A model generated the notes under the pieces. The model was not told the DNA's origin. It worked only from the letters and a program-made list of their open reading frames with translations, and did no database searches. From NCBI GenBank assembly GCA_928724745.1, contig CAKMXJ010000023.1, forward strand, positions 1-64,000: a stretch of DNA of 64,000 bases, in the 5' to 3' direction. Position numbers and translations under genes: made by a program. Shown here one piece after another: positions 31,860 through 42,822 of this stretch; position 1 is the first letter of the stretch; every line of letters starts with the position of its first letter. This stretch comes from Anthracocystis setariae (Eukaryota > Basidiomycota > Ustilaginomycetes > Ustilaginales > Ustilaginaceae).

Positions 31860-32323
31860 GACGGCCTCTGTGCGGTGTTACAGAATTGCTCGGACACAAC
31901 CAACCATGTAGGGCCTGTTGAACGGAGAGTCTAGCTGCAGGTTCAGATGGTGAGGATGACTGGTCGGATACGTAGCTGTAGAAAGTCAAAGTGCCAAGAG
32001 TTTGATCAGGGTTTCATGCTGGGCTGAGCGTCTGGCAGTGAGGTAGTTGAAGGGAAGAGGCAACGATCATGCCTCACTATAACGACATCCGACAGCCAAA
32101 AGCTGAGCATAACTAAACTCATGTGGAGCAGCTGTCCTGTCCTTTTATTCATAGGATTTATTCCTTTTTTTTTCGGGCCGGCTTTCAGTTTTCATGCTAC
32201 GCTCAGGGCCGACAGTATTGTATGCATCATCCTTCTTCGATTTACTTTGTTGACAAACCCACGGACCCAGATTGACGTCAATGTGTCGGGTCGAGCATTG
32301 TGCAAAGTTGTATAAGAGAGAGT

Positions 32324-32325
<2 letters not shown>

Positions 32326-32391
<66 letters not shown>
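32326..32391. repeat. (GA)n microsatellite
   Basis: About 33 GA units in the spacer between the arrestin gene and MDM35. A (TG)n run of about 12 units follows at 32556-32579. No gene is seen in 31860-32660. Confidence 0.95.
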
Positions 32392-32392
<1 letters not shown>

Positions 32393-32660
32393 GAGTTTCG
32401 GTGCAGTGGAAGCGAGCAAATACGCTGGCAACCGGCAAAAGCCAAAGATCGCATACTAGTAGAACATTTGTGCATCGTCGGCGTGCATGCTGGCTTGCTG
32501 CCTTTCGAGACGCCAAACGGGTTGTAAGGCGACAGCGCCGCTCCCGGGCCGGGGTATGTGTGTGTGTGTGTGTGTGTGTAGCATTGCCTGGGACCAAATT
32601 CTATTGTTAGCAAAGACACAGCAGTGGTGGATTCGAGCAGAACCATCGAGGCGAGTTCTT

Positions 32661-33534
32661 TCACTCCTTGGCAGCGGGGAATGGGAAGGGAGGGTTGTTG
32701 GGCCGCGGATCCGACTGGCGTTGATGGTCGAATGGGAATGGGTTCTCTTTTCGAGCTTGGCTGATAAGATCATCCAGACCACGCTCCGTGACGGCTCTCT
32801 ATTCCATGTCAAAGTGTCGACGGCAGAAAGGAGAAAAGAAGGGAGAACCAAAAATGTATGTATGTGGTCAGCATCGTCTCTCGCTGAGCGGCAGGCGCGC
32901 TCACCCGAGTCAATCAATCGAATACCTCGAAAAGTAAGGCGCTTTGCTACATTCGAGCGTCTGGGCATCAACTTACCTTGACACAAGCTTGATAGTCCTT
33001 GAAAAGCTGGCCGCAGTCGTGTTCGTAGCGTTGCATAATGACCTTTTTCTTTTCTTCCATGTTGCTGTCAGCTATCGACGTTGCGCTCGTTGACGCTGAT
33101 GAGGATGACGACGAAGAGTCCGAAAACCAGCCTGACTTCTTCTTGCTTGAATTTGACGGGCTTGCTGCTGTTGCTGTTGCTGCGGCTGCGGCTGCGGCTG
33201 CTGCTGCTGCTATTCCCTTTGGTGCACCTTGACTTTGTTGCTGTTGGTCTCGGATCTGATCGTCGCCGATTGCTAAATAGTCCCTGAACCACAAGTTGAA
33301 ACACGAATCGTATCGATGCTTGAGCGGTGTGCATTCGGCAGACATGGAAGAGATGGCTCCCAGTCCCGCTGCGCCTTTCGCCTGCCATTCGGCTTCGGAA
33401 GGCATCTCTTGGATCTGCTCGGTTGTAGATGCAACATTCGAACGAGTAGCATCCGCCGACGCTGATGTCGATGGTGATGGAGATGACGAGCTCTGCGCAT
33501 CCATAGGCTGCTCTCTTTTGCTAGAGAAGAACAT
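32661..33534 (-). CDS. MDM35: Mdm35/TRIAP1-family twin CX9C protein with long inserts
   Basis: In yeast and animals Mdm35/TRIAP1 partners Ups/PRELI lipid-transfer proteins in the mitochondrial intermembrane space. Two exons, 33534-32977 and 32798-32661, with a 178-bp intron (GTAAGT...AATAG), give 231 residues from the Met at 33534. An upstream in-frame Met lies at 33618. Two exact CX9C motifs are present, 'CTPLKHRYDSC' (followed by FNLWF) and 'CGQLFKDYQAC'. Exon 2 adds 'RAVTERGLDDLISQARKENP', matching the family tail. Family members are usually about 80-90 residues. Here an N-terminal Ser-rich extension precedes the core, and an insert rich in Gln, Ala and Ser separates the two CX9C helices. 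The intron was chosen because the unspliced frame ends two residues after the second CX9C. Confidence 0.85.
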
Positions 33535-33940
33535 CCTGATCGTTGATGAGCTCGTTTTGAACCGCTTACCGCCCGTTGGGATGATGAACAAGCTGTCACA
33601 ACCTTGGCATGACAGCAACGCAGCCTCCTTTCACCTTTCACGTCTCCTACTGCTGTACTAAGCAATAACAATAATGGCAGAAATCAAGTCGCGTGCATGT
33701 TTGGTTTCAAAGTGTTAGATCGAGACAACGTAGGCGTCAACACCAAGTGCCGTCGGTGCATCCTCATCGGCAACCGTTGAATTCTCTTGGATTGTTGTAC
33801 GATCCATCAGAGCTGCAAGACAGGTAGATTCAAGTGAAATAACAGGGGCTAGTCATTGAATGTCAAAGGCACGCAGAAGAAACCACACAAAAACGACAAG
33901 TATACATGTGCGAATCAGCTTATCAACGGGAGCGTGTGAC

Positions 33941-33978
<38 letters not shown>

Positions 33979-34802
33979 AGAAGATACCAAGGACAGTACA
34001 GAGGTCAGTATCCAGCTCATCTATGATCGTCGGACGATGCGATTCTCGGTATGCAGCAGAGAGGTCGGGCTGCCCAATGCCTCCAAAGGCATCACTCTGA
34101 GCGACGAAGACCGTAGCTCGGGCTTGCAGAGTGCAGACGTGGCCTCGGGATCCATCATATAGGAGCGAAAGACGTTAAGATGGAATAGGTGTTCGCATTG
34201 AGCCTGCAAGGGCTCTAGATTTGAACTATGCTATTGTTTTCGGGTTATAATCTTATGGAAGAGCGCCTGATTGCACCTGCGTCACTGCTACTGGCCGTCG
34301 AGAGTGAATGGATATGACTTACCTCTAGTGCAGAACAGGAGGGTTGAGTTTGCCTGGTGGAACACGCAAGCAGACACGGCTCCCTCTCTGGGCCGTTGAT
34401 GTGGTAGGGAAGGAAGCACTGCAAGCTTGACTGAAGCACTCTTTCTTCTTCTTCTTCTTTTTTTTTTGTTTTTTTTTTGGTTCTTTCTTGCCTCGCTCCC
34501 ATTCTTGGCCTTTTTACCTTTTTTTTTAATAATTTGTTTTTTGTTTTTGTTCATCGCAGTTGGACAGCCATTCATCGCTCCCGATGCAGCCAGAACATCC
34601 GATTCACTATTCAACATAGTTCGGCAGTTGATCGATGCGCATGCTTTCTCCACATCGGAAGCTTCTATGACCGCTGATAGATCTTCAGCACTTGGAGCCG
34701 GAATCAGTGATACTAGCGGTGCAGCAGACCCTCAACTAGCACCTGGTGACGCTCATTGCAACTCACCCAACCGGGCGATATCGAAACGACGCGATCTGAA
34801 AG
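33535..34802. other. Divergent spacer, MDM35 and NRK1 upstream regions
   Basis: Contains a (GA)n run at 33944-33971 and a T-rich stretch at about 34440-34560. The T-rich stretch opens long frames of Leu/Phe that are not genes. Confidence 0.6.
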
Positions 34803-35827
34803 ATGAGCGGGCCAAGCACGCCAACGACTTGCAAGATTGTTGTAGTTGGCGTTGGAGGTCCTACGTGCTCTGGCAAGACAACACTGGCCAAGCACCTCGT
34901 GCAGATCCTCCGACCCTCCTCGAAGGACGATCAGAGCGGTGACGCGATCAAAGCCAAGAAGTGTAGCGGAATCAGAGATGCGTTCATCCTGCATCAGGAC
35001 GACTTTGCTCCACCAGAAGCATCACTACCTGTCAACGAAAAATATGGCGTTACCGACTGGGATCACCCACCAACGGCGGTAAGTTGCTATCTACGCAGCT
35101 TGAAAGCCTAGATTCCAAAAGTTGACCTTGATTCGCCATCTGCTTGTTTGCCGTTTGCTGTTTTTCGTTTGGCTCGTAGATCGATTACAACAGGATGCAT
35201 CGCACCATCCAACATATCAAGTCGAATGGATGCTTCCCTCCGGAGTTCTCGTCTCATGACCATCTGAATTCGCAGCCAGACTGTCCTATCGCTGAGGAGA
35301 TATCCAAGCTGTGGAAGGACAAGTTTTCTTCGCTGTCATCGCCGGGCTCGATACTGGAGGGTGGAATTCGAATCATGCTGGCAGACGGGTTTCTTCTGTA
35401 CTACGATCCAGAGGTGAGCTCGACAATGGACGTCAAGCTCTTGCTTCGAACACCGCGGGCGACACTCAAGCATCGACGAGAAGCACGCTTCGGCTATGCA
35501 ACAGCTGAGGGAACGGTTTGGAAAGATCCGGAAGGATACTTTGATAACATTGTATGGCCTGCGTATGAGCTGGCATACCGCCATGTCTTCAGCGACCAGG
35601 ACGTGGAGAAGGGCGAGCCAGTGCGTCCCAAGGCCGGAGAGAAAGCGGTAACCGGTGGACCCATCCAAGACTTGCGCTTGCTGCAAGTCATGCCAACGGA
35701 GAGTGGCGATGGGCAACACCAAGACGGAACCGAGTCTTCGTTCTCGAGGGAGATGACACAGATGGTGGACATGGCTTGCGCAGCGATATGGGACTACCTT
35801 GTCAGCCAGCTACAGTCGCAAGACTAG
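34803..35827 (+). CDS. NRK1: Nicotinamide riboside kinase
   Basis: Phosphorylates nicotinamide riboside to NMN in NAD salvage. Exons 34803-35078 and 35180-35827, with a 101-bp intron (GTAAGT...CGTAG, phase 0), give 307 residues. The P-loop is 'GGPTCSGKTTLAKHL'. The substrate-binding segment 'FILHQDDFAPPE' and 'YGVTDWDHPPTA|IDYNRM' spans the splice junction and matches the family 'QDDFYKP...NWDxPxAxD' pattern. A lid/Arg block is 'LLLRTPRATLKHRREAR'. The protein is somewhat longer than yeast Nrk1 (240 residues) because of a C-terminal loop rich in Gly/Gln. The start is the first ATG before the P-loop. Confidence 0.9.
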
Positions 35828-36839
35828 ACGATGCTACAAAACACCATTGGCAGTACCGGTGCCCATCCGCTCGATAGGCGCTACAAGATGTCAGCTAGAT
35901 GCTTGTTTACACTCGGCACACGGATTAAGCCACCCAGCTCGACCGTTTCAAGAAGAGTATCATACCGTATTTTACTCTGCGTGAGTCTCACGAGTCCGTC
36001 AGACGAGAGCCTGTGTCCGCGACAGAGGCAAGTGCAGCAGAGAGGTACGGTAGTTGAGGGCCACCTATGCATCTGTGACCTCAACACGCTGAGCATCTGT
36101 TGACGAGTAGCAGAGTGCGCCACCATCAAATGTTAGACTATTAATAATGAAGCAGATTGTGGCCAAAGTTGACGCCAAGATTGAACCGGCAACGGCAAAT
36201 CCAGTTGTAGGTGCAAGAGGTAACAGAGAAGAGAGAGCATCTGCGTGAAAGCCAGCGACGAGTATTGATTATATATTTAATAGATTCATTTGCAAGGTCC
36301 ATCGCACGCACCCCACGCATATACGCTTGCTAGCACGCTAGCTAGCTTCCACGCTTGCACGCTTGCACCTTTCTAGCAGCAAATTTCCAAAACCAAGAAG
36401 AACGGATCGATACCGCCTTGAGCATACGCAAGTGCCACGCAGCAGATTTGGGATTCAATCAAGTAGTAAATTCGCGAAAATGCAGAGTAGTGTAGTGCTA
36501 CAGTGTGAGTACAGTACTCATCGCCCGCGCGTACTGTTCGGACGAGGTAAGCTTCTTGAATTACAGTAGCGAGACGAAATTGCATTTCAACGTTGGCTGC
36601 TGCTTGTCATAGCCTACAGTACGTCAAATTCACGCTCAGCATTATTATTCACATTTCACCCCATCGTCACCATCACCATTACCATCACCGTCAAAATCAC
36701 CATCAACGGCTCATCACTTTACCTTGACGTCTGCTGCTCCAACACACGGCCTTCGATCCGCTGCCGCCTACATTCAACGCCACACTGGCTCATCCAATCT
36801 CGTCCCCGTCAACGCTCAAATCGCTTCTAACTAGGCAGC
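35828..36839. other. Spacer between NRK1 and SAR1
   Basis: No gene seen. Short repeats of gcttgcacgcttgcac and ctagctagc type lie at about 36325-36370. A palindromic gagtacagtactc sits at about 36508. A run of caccat(c/t)accatcacc triplets precedes SAR1, about 36665-36710. Confidence 0.55.
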
Positions 36840-37557
36840 ATGTTCATCATCAACTGGTTCTGGGTAGGTTTCTTCGAAGCACCAATCTCGCGCGACTCAG
36901 CATCACAACACCCTATATCTGCTCGCTTCTCTGCATCTGCGTAAAAGCGATCAGCTTCGCTTGGTCCGGGAACGTGCCTAGACCTTGCTGATTTGTACCT
37001 CCGCAACCAACTCGCATCGTGTCGAGGCAGCCGCACGCTTTTTCACTTGACTTGTCGACTGCAGTCGCTGATCAGCTTTACTCTCTGGCCTCTCTCTTCT
37101 CCGCAATCTCGTCGCATACCGAATCGTTGCTGGAATCCACGTCCATCACTCGATTATTACAGGACATTCTCGCCCAGCTTGGTACGTATCTCAATCCTGC
37201 AACCGTGGCGCCCACTCTTTCCATCCTTCTTTCCATCGAAACGGCTTTCTGCTCTCAGACAAGAATGGCATCGCCTAGTGTACCCGCCGCACTCATGTGA
37301 CATCCATGCCCGCCAAACGATTTTGCTGACCATTGCCACTCTTACCCCCTTCTCGCTCATGTTCCCGTTGGCTCCATAGGTCTGGCGCACAAGAATGCAA
37401 AGATTCTCTTCCTCGGTCTCGACAATGCCGGTAAGACTGTAGGTATCCACGCAGACATTTGCACACCGGGTCGCCCTTTACATTCATTCAGCACTCCGGA
37501 TTCACTGACACGAGTGCTTTATCGGCTTTCCTTCCAATCATTTTTCGTCAACAGACC

Positions 37558-37589
<32 letters not shown>

Positions 37590-38136
37590 CACATTGCAGC
37601 CCACTCTCCACCCAAGTATGTTACCATCCCCCCACCCTATGATCTATCGCTGCCGCATGATTTCCATATTGACCTTCCGGCTATCACTTTGGTCTGCTCC
37701 GCAATCGACAATCTCTTGTTGTCCCACAGCCTCGGAAGAACTCGCCATCGGTCAAGTCAAGTTCACCACATATGATCTTGGAGGACACCAGCAGGCACGT
37801 CGTCTTTGGAAGGACTACTTCCCCGAGGTTGACGGCATCGTCTTCCTGGTCGACACCCAGGACCACGAGCGATTCGCCGAGGCACGTGCCGAGCTCGACG
37901 CCCTCCTTTCCATCGAGGAGCTTTCCAAGGTTCCATTCCTCATTCTCGGCAACAAGATCGACGCTCCCGGCGCCGTATCGGAAGAGGAGCTCCGTCAAGC
38001 CATCGGCCTGTACCAGACCACCGGCAAGGGCAAGGTACCTCTCAAGGACATTCGCCCCATCGAGATCTTCATGTGCTCGGTTGTCATGCGTCAAGGTTAC
38101 GGCGAGGGCTTCAGGTGGATCTCGCAGTACATCTGA
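36840..38136 (+). CDS. SAR1: COPII small GTPase Sar1
   Basis: Initiates COPII coat assembly at ER exit sites. Five exons give exactly 189 residues: 36840-36863, 37163-37181, 37380-37438, 37555-37615 and 37730-38136. The second exon is only 19 nt (DILAQLG). Joined, they read [41 protein letters not shown], with the amphipathic membrane-inserting N-terminus and a P-loop that crosses an intron. Switch regions are 'PTLHPTSEELAI' and '[12 protein letters not shown]'. The guanine-base motif is 'NKID' and the C-terminus 'WISQYI' is standard for Sar1. 'DLGGH' in place of the DxxGQ of most small GTPases is typical of Sar1. Intron ends were fixed by the family alignment and agree in phase. Confidence 0.96.
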
Positions 38137-38642
38137 CCATCCATCTCGCACACACAGTGTTACCACCGCCACAATCTCATCGTTCGCTCATTTCCTCCCC
38201 CTTAATGCATACCTCTTTGGCGTCAAAACCGTCACAGTGCCTCGATCCCCGCCCACCCAATCGTGCCGAATCAGAAGCTTTGTGACGCTTTGCGCACGCG
38301 CTTCTTCACGCTATCAAACACCATGTTTGATCACTTTAACGACCCTTTGCGAAATGATAAAATAGCTTCTTGTCTTGTACACTGTCATCGCAACGTTGGT
38401 GCTTGCCTGCCTCGTCACGGCGACTAGACTCAAAAAATTGTTGGATCTGATCGCGATCCCCGATACGGTGCTTGTGGCACTTGACACTCTGACGGGCCGG
38501 AGAGATGAGACAAGGTTTGTTTTTTTTTTAGCTCAGGATGATACTAGTTGTGTACAACAGAAAACGATCAAGGTTGAATGACCATAAAGCATTCATGTTT
38601 TGGTGGCTGGCTCCTTCCATGGAAAGCGAGAGCGGTGCGGGC
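38137..38642. other. Convergent 3' spacer (SAR1 / eIF4E)
   Basis: 3'-UTR-like T- and A-rich sequence. No gene seen. Confidence 0.6.
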
Positions 38643-39518
38643 CTAGACGACTGTCTTCTTGCCCTTCTTCTTTTCGCTCTCCTTGTGGCTTTGGAACTCG
38701 ACGTCGCTGGTCAAACCGGCACCGATCTTGGCGTCAATGTCATAACCAAGCACGTTGACCTTGAACTGCTTGCCGATATCCAACAGCTTGGCGGCGAGCT
38801 CGTCGGTGTCCTCTGCCTTTCTTGTCCAAATCGCGATTCTGTAAAAATTGGCTCGCGCCGACATGATGACACCGGTCACCAACTCATCCTCTGGGCTGCT
38901 GCTCGGCGGCGAAACACCGTTGGGGAAAGGAGCCTCGAGCGTCTCGCCGATGGCAGCGAGCATTGTGTAGAGCCACAACCTGTCAATGGCTGCCCTGGTC
39001 TTGTCGCGGGGAAGCTGGATGCTCCACTTTCCACCGTTGGTGTTGGCTGGGTCTTCCCACGCAGGCTTGACACCCTGCTTGAAGAGGTAGTAGTTGGCCT
39101 TTTGCGGCAATTCGGATGGAGGAACGACGTTTTGGTAAAGCCCCCAGAACTCCTCGACGCTGTCAAAGTCGACGACCTTGTTCATGTCGTCGCCCCAGCT
39201 CTCCTTGGTGCCACGTGCGGAAGCCATGCCTTTTTGCGAGGGGTTGTCGAACCAGAGTGTCCACGAGTTGTAAAGAGGATGCTTGACGTTGAAATTGGTC
39301 GGGTCTTGGAAAACGGTACGGTACTCGTTGGCATCGGCGTTTGAGGATGAAACGTTGGCGGAGGCGGAAACAGCGGCAGCAGCAGCAGCAGCATCTTCAG
39401 AGGTGGAGGGAGCAGCAGTATCTGAGATGGTGGTGTTGGTGGTGTGGTTGACAGCCGAGTTGAGGGCAGCCTTAGAGGCTTCTGCCGGAGCCTTTGGAAG
39501 ATCGGTTGTGGCGGACAT
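38643..39518 (-). CDS. EIF4E: Translation initiation factor eIF4E, mRNA cap-binding
   Basis: Binds the 7-methylguanosine cap and recruits eIF4G. A single ORF of 291 residues. The disordered, Ala/Ser/Thr-rich N-terminal 65 residues are long for the family. The core begins 'HPLYNSWTLWFDNPSQKG' and continues with 'VEEFWGLYQNVVPPSELP', 'KPAWEDPANTNGGKWSIQL' and 'RLWLYTMLAAIGE'. The aromatic residues of 'SWTLWF', 'EEFW' and 'AWEDP' supply the cap-stacking tryptophans and the eIF4G-binding surface. The C-terminus is Lys-rich ('EKKKGKKTVV'). Confidence 0.95.
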   Translation of the reverse strand: MSATTDLPKAPAEASKAALNSAVNHTTNTTISDTAAPSTSEDAAAAAAAVSASANVSSSNADANEYRTVFQDPTNFNVKHPLYNSWTLWFDNPSQKGMASARGTKESWGDDMNKVVDFDSVEEFWGLYQNVVPPSELPQKANYYLFKQGVKPAWEDPANTNGGKWSIQLPRDKTRAAIDRLWLYTMLAAIGETLEAPFPNGVSPPSSSPEDELVTGVIMSARANFYRIAIWTRKAEDTDELAAKLLDIGKQFKVNVLGYDIDAKIGAGLTSDVEFQSHKESEKKKGKKTVV

Positions 39519-40001
39519 TTGGTTGAGGTGGTCGTCGAAACAAGCGCAAATTCAAATTGGCAACAATGTAAAAGATACGAGATGTGTGGCACTGGAGACG
39601 CAGTTATGTCGATGCCAACCAAAGATCGTGTTTCGGAATGGGTACGCTCTGGGCTTGAGCGGAGGGAGCGATGCTGCAAAGGGCGGAAAATCCGAGACTG
39701 AGCGTCGTTGAACGAATAAGCGGATGCAGCCGAGACCAGGAGCAGTTGAACAAGACGACCACGATCAAAGTCGAAAAGAAGCGAGATCGATTCAAACTAC
39801 AAGGTCGAGCCGGTGATGCCTTGGAAAAAAAGAAGGTGCCCTACCAAGGGGTCGTAGTAAGGGTGATGGGTGGTCACTGCTACTACTACGACTACAGTAG
39901 GTAATGAGCAATGGTGGTGAACAAAACGATGCGAGCGCGACAAGCGTGAATGTCAATCTCCAGAAGAAAGCTAGACCAAACGCATCTCAGCCGAAGCGCT
40001 C

Positions 40002-40055
<54 letters not shown>

Positions 40056-40630
40056 TTTTCTAGCTCTGTAGCTCTCTTACGGCACCCTCAATCGATGCCC
40101 ATCCATCAGGGGGAAAAAAAAAAGAAAAAAAAAAAGAAAAAGAAAAAGAAAACCGCGGTTGCAATCCCAGTCTCCGATTTGGAATGTGGTCAGAGTGGCG
40201 CGCGCTGAGCTTTTGGGCATTCCATCATGGCTCTTGACTTTTTGCGCCATCCAAATCATAAAAAATTCGCGCTTCACCTCAGCCAGCCTCTTGCGCCTAA
40301 TACTGTACTACAAAGTCAAACCCTCCTTCCATTTCAATTTCACCATCCGATTACAGTACAGCTGCTACACATTCCTACTTGAATTGTTGTCTTGTCCAAT
40401 CTGTTGGTTCGTCGTATCGGGGTAACTAAAGGACCCGATACACCCTGGCAAGTGGCTCGATGCGCAGCGATACTGAAATCGTCGCGTGCCTTGACTACTC
40501 TGCGTCACTCTCCACTCTCCATTTCCCACTCTCCTCCACTCTTCATCGACCACCACAACAGGCACCATCGACTTTGACCTTGCGCTCACCAAGCCAGGAG
40601 CGGTTTGCGAGGAGAATCATACTTGGCACC
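39519..40630. other. Divergent promoter region, eIF4E / TAF8
   Basis: Contains a (TC)n microsatellite at 40003-40045 and an adjoining A/G tract at 40110-40152. An in-frame ATG at 40460 lies upstream of the TAF8 start but has no family support. No separate gene seen. Confidence 0.6.
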
Positions 40631-42055
40631 ATGCCGACGGCGGGCATGCCCAGTTGGGCGCAGACTTCCTCGTCAGCAGCCATCTTTGGCCGAGGTTCCA
40701 AAACCAATAGTCGCAATGCTGTCAAGCCCGAACCAGCAGCCAACGATGCGCTAGTCGACCACACCTTGGTTCACAAACAAGATGATGCCGCCATGTCTTC
40801 ACATTCCCAGGCTGCGCCCGCTGATTCCTCGGATGCGGGCCAGGCCAAACCGTACAAGCCCAAGAGGAAGCAAAGACCCGTGACGCACGCTCCGCCACTA
40901 ACCTCGGTTGCCTCATCCTCCCGCGCACCCTACGCCATCGCCCACATTGACGAGCCAAGCTCAGACCACGCTCTTTCCCGATTGATCGCTCTACAGGCCA
41001 AGCATGCCGGCTTCGACGCAAGCTCTGCCTCTGCTCTCCACCAAGTGCGTCAGCTCACCAAAAAGTTCCTTACTTCCGTGTTCACTGCCGCCACCCATGC
41101 AGCAGAACTGTCTTCGCGACATCATCCATCCGCTCGAGATCTCGTTTATGCAATCGAGACTCACGGCCAATCCGTCCGCGAGCTGCGCGACTTTCTCCGT
41201 CAGCAAGACCACGACGCACACCACCCAGACGAGCACAAACACACCAGTGCCAAAGCGCGCGGCAAAGCGCGCCAACATGCAAGCGCGCCTCAAACGTATC
41301 CATCCAGCAGCAGCCGAAAGCGTCGGCAACAAGCCGCTCAGCGAAGCGATGACGACAATTTCCCAGCAACCGCAAGCAGCCAATTCCTGCCTTCGGACTC
41401 GGATGATGGTTCCGAGCTGGACACCTGGTCAGTGACTAGTCACTCGGACGACGAACATCCCAACCGTCGATCTGCAATCCAGGCTCGTGTCGCCAAGCGC
41501 AAACACGACCTCAACCGTGCACTTGCCAAGAAACAACGAAGGCACGCCAAACTCCAACAAGCGCCATCCGTGCACCACCAATCAACCACAGTAGCTTCTT
41601 CAACTTCGGCAACAGACCTGCGAGCGCTCACTTCGGGTGAGCAGGCTTGGCGCAGAGTTGCAGATCACATCGTACCGCGCCATCTCCCCGGCATGCCACC
41701 AAGACACGTGTGGGTACACACACCCGCCTTCCCAACCAAAGCCTACGCGCCCTCGCTGCCGGGGGCAGAGGATCAAGAAGACGACGACGACGACGACGAC
41801 GCGGCAGCCGCAGCAGCGGTAAGCGCCAACAAGCACCCACTCATGCTGGTCAATCGAAAGCTGGCAAACGCAAGGCTCGTCGAGACCTCGTTGAGAAGGC
41901 TCATCCAGAACACAGACGCAGCCGCCGCAAAAGCCTATGCCTCTACGCCAAACGCGGTCACCCAAGCATACGCCCACCATGCTTCGACAACAGCTGCAAA
42001 CCCCTCCACCCTTCTCACAAGCAAGCCGCTCCACCACCACCTTCGCATAGCTTAA
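40631..42055 (+). CDS. TAF8: TFIID subunit TAF8, histone-fold protein
   Basis: TFIID component that pairs with TAF10 through its histone fold. Single exon of 474 residues from the ATG at 40631 (MPTAGMPSWAQ). The frame is also open upstream to an ATG at 40460. A histone fold (Bromo_TP type) starts near residue 117: 'LSRLIALQAKHAGFDASSAS', then 'VRQLTKKFLTSVFTAATHAA' and 'HHPSARDLVYAIETHG'. A Lys/Arg/His-rich linker is next. A TAF8 C-terminal block then reads 'IVPRHLPGMPPRHVWVHTPA' and 'LANARLVETSLRRLI'. An Asp run ('QEDDDDDDDAAAAAA') lies within that block. The call rests on the order of the two domains. Confidence 0.8.
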   Translation: MPTAGMPSWAQTSSSAAIFGRGSKTNSRNAVKPEPAANDALVDHTLVHKQDDAAMSSHSQAAPADSSDAGQAKPYKPKRKQRPVTHAPPLTSVASSSRAPYAIAHIDEPSSDHALSRLIALQAKHAGFDASSASALHQVRQLTKKFLTSVFTAATHAAELSSRHHPSARDLVYAIETHGQSVRELRDFLRQQDHDAHHPDEHKHTSAKARGKARQHASAPQTYPSSSSRKRRQQAAQRSDDDNFPATASSQFLPSDSDDGSELDTWSVTSHSDDEHPNRRSAIQARVAKRKHDLNRALAKKQRRHAKLQQAPSVHHQSTTVASSTSATDLRALTSGEQAWRRVADHIVPRHLPGMPPRHVWVHTPAFPTKAYAPSLPGAEDQEDDDDDDDAAAAAAVSANKHPLMLVNRKLANARLVETSLRRLIQNTDAAAAKAYASTPNAVTQAYAHHASTTAANPSTLLTSKPLHHHLRIA

Positions 42056-42822
42056 GATCACCTTTGACTACTCATGTACTGATGAGCAGACCCGTAGCAG
42101 CACGAAATTCCAACACTCTATCTTTTAGCTGTGCTGGTTCAAAGCTGACAAAGCGCACATAGCTCAGAGTGTCATCTTGCATACCAGAGCATATCATTTG
42201 GCCATCTGGCTAGGTGCAAGGCATGGTCAACGTGGCTTTGGAGGAGCTACACCATGTCCAAGAGAGTTTGTGCTTTTGGCTATGTCGCCATCTGCAATAG
42301 GTTTAAAAAAAAAATAAAACGAGTCTGTGTCGGTATTATAGATGCATCGGTACTACTGTACCCACGTCAGCATCATCTCGACAGGCTTAGTGGATAAGTC
42401 CGGTCTGCCTTGATTTAGCGGTTCGAGCCGTTGAAGCCAACGACTTTGGATTAATTGAGATTCTCAGCTCTTGTGGAAACTGATTCGTCCAAAGCAGTGT
42501 CGCTTTTATCGAGGTTGAGAGTCGAATTGCATCCAGAGTCAATCAGCAACCTCGTTTCACCCCTCCATCTGCGTTTTGATCAAGGTTTGGTCCGAAGTAG
42601 CCCTGAAAACGGTGTCAAACAGGCTTGCTTGCTTGCTTCCTCAACCTTGCTTGTGACACGCAGTCCTTGGTTGCGAGTACCATGATCACCCGTGTGTTCG
42701 ATACGATCATCTGCGATTAAGCACGATGATGGATTGATGAATGCTTAGTGGATGTACAATACAATTACACAAAAAAAAAAAAACGAAAAACCAAAAGCAA
42801 TGCGATGCGATGCGATGGACAA
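42056..42822. other. Convergent 3' spacer
   Basis: 3' regions of TAF8 and the transporter gene. No gene seen. A B-box-like ggttcgagcc near 42419 does not fold as a tRNA. Confidence 0.55.

Noticed and set aside
34427..34942. Plus-strand 171-codon ORF starting with Leu/Phe runs
   Set aside because: It comes from a T-rich tract and overlaps the NRK1 start in another frame.
42345..42430. Possible tRNA with B-box-like ggttcgagcc
   Set aside because: The T stem does not pair and the A box lacks its first T. No cloverleaf can be formed.
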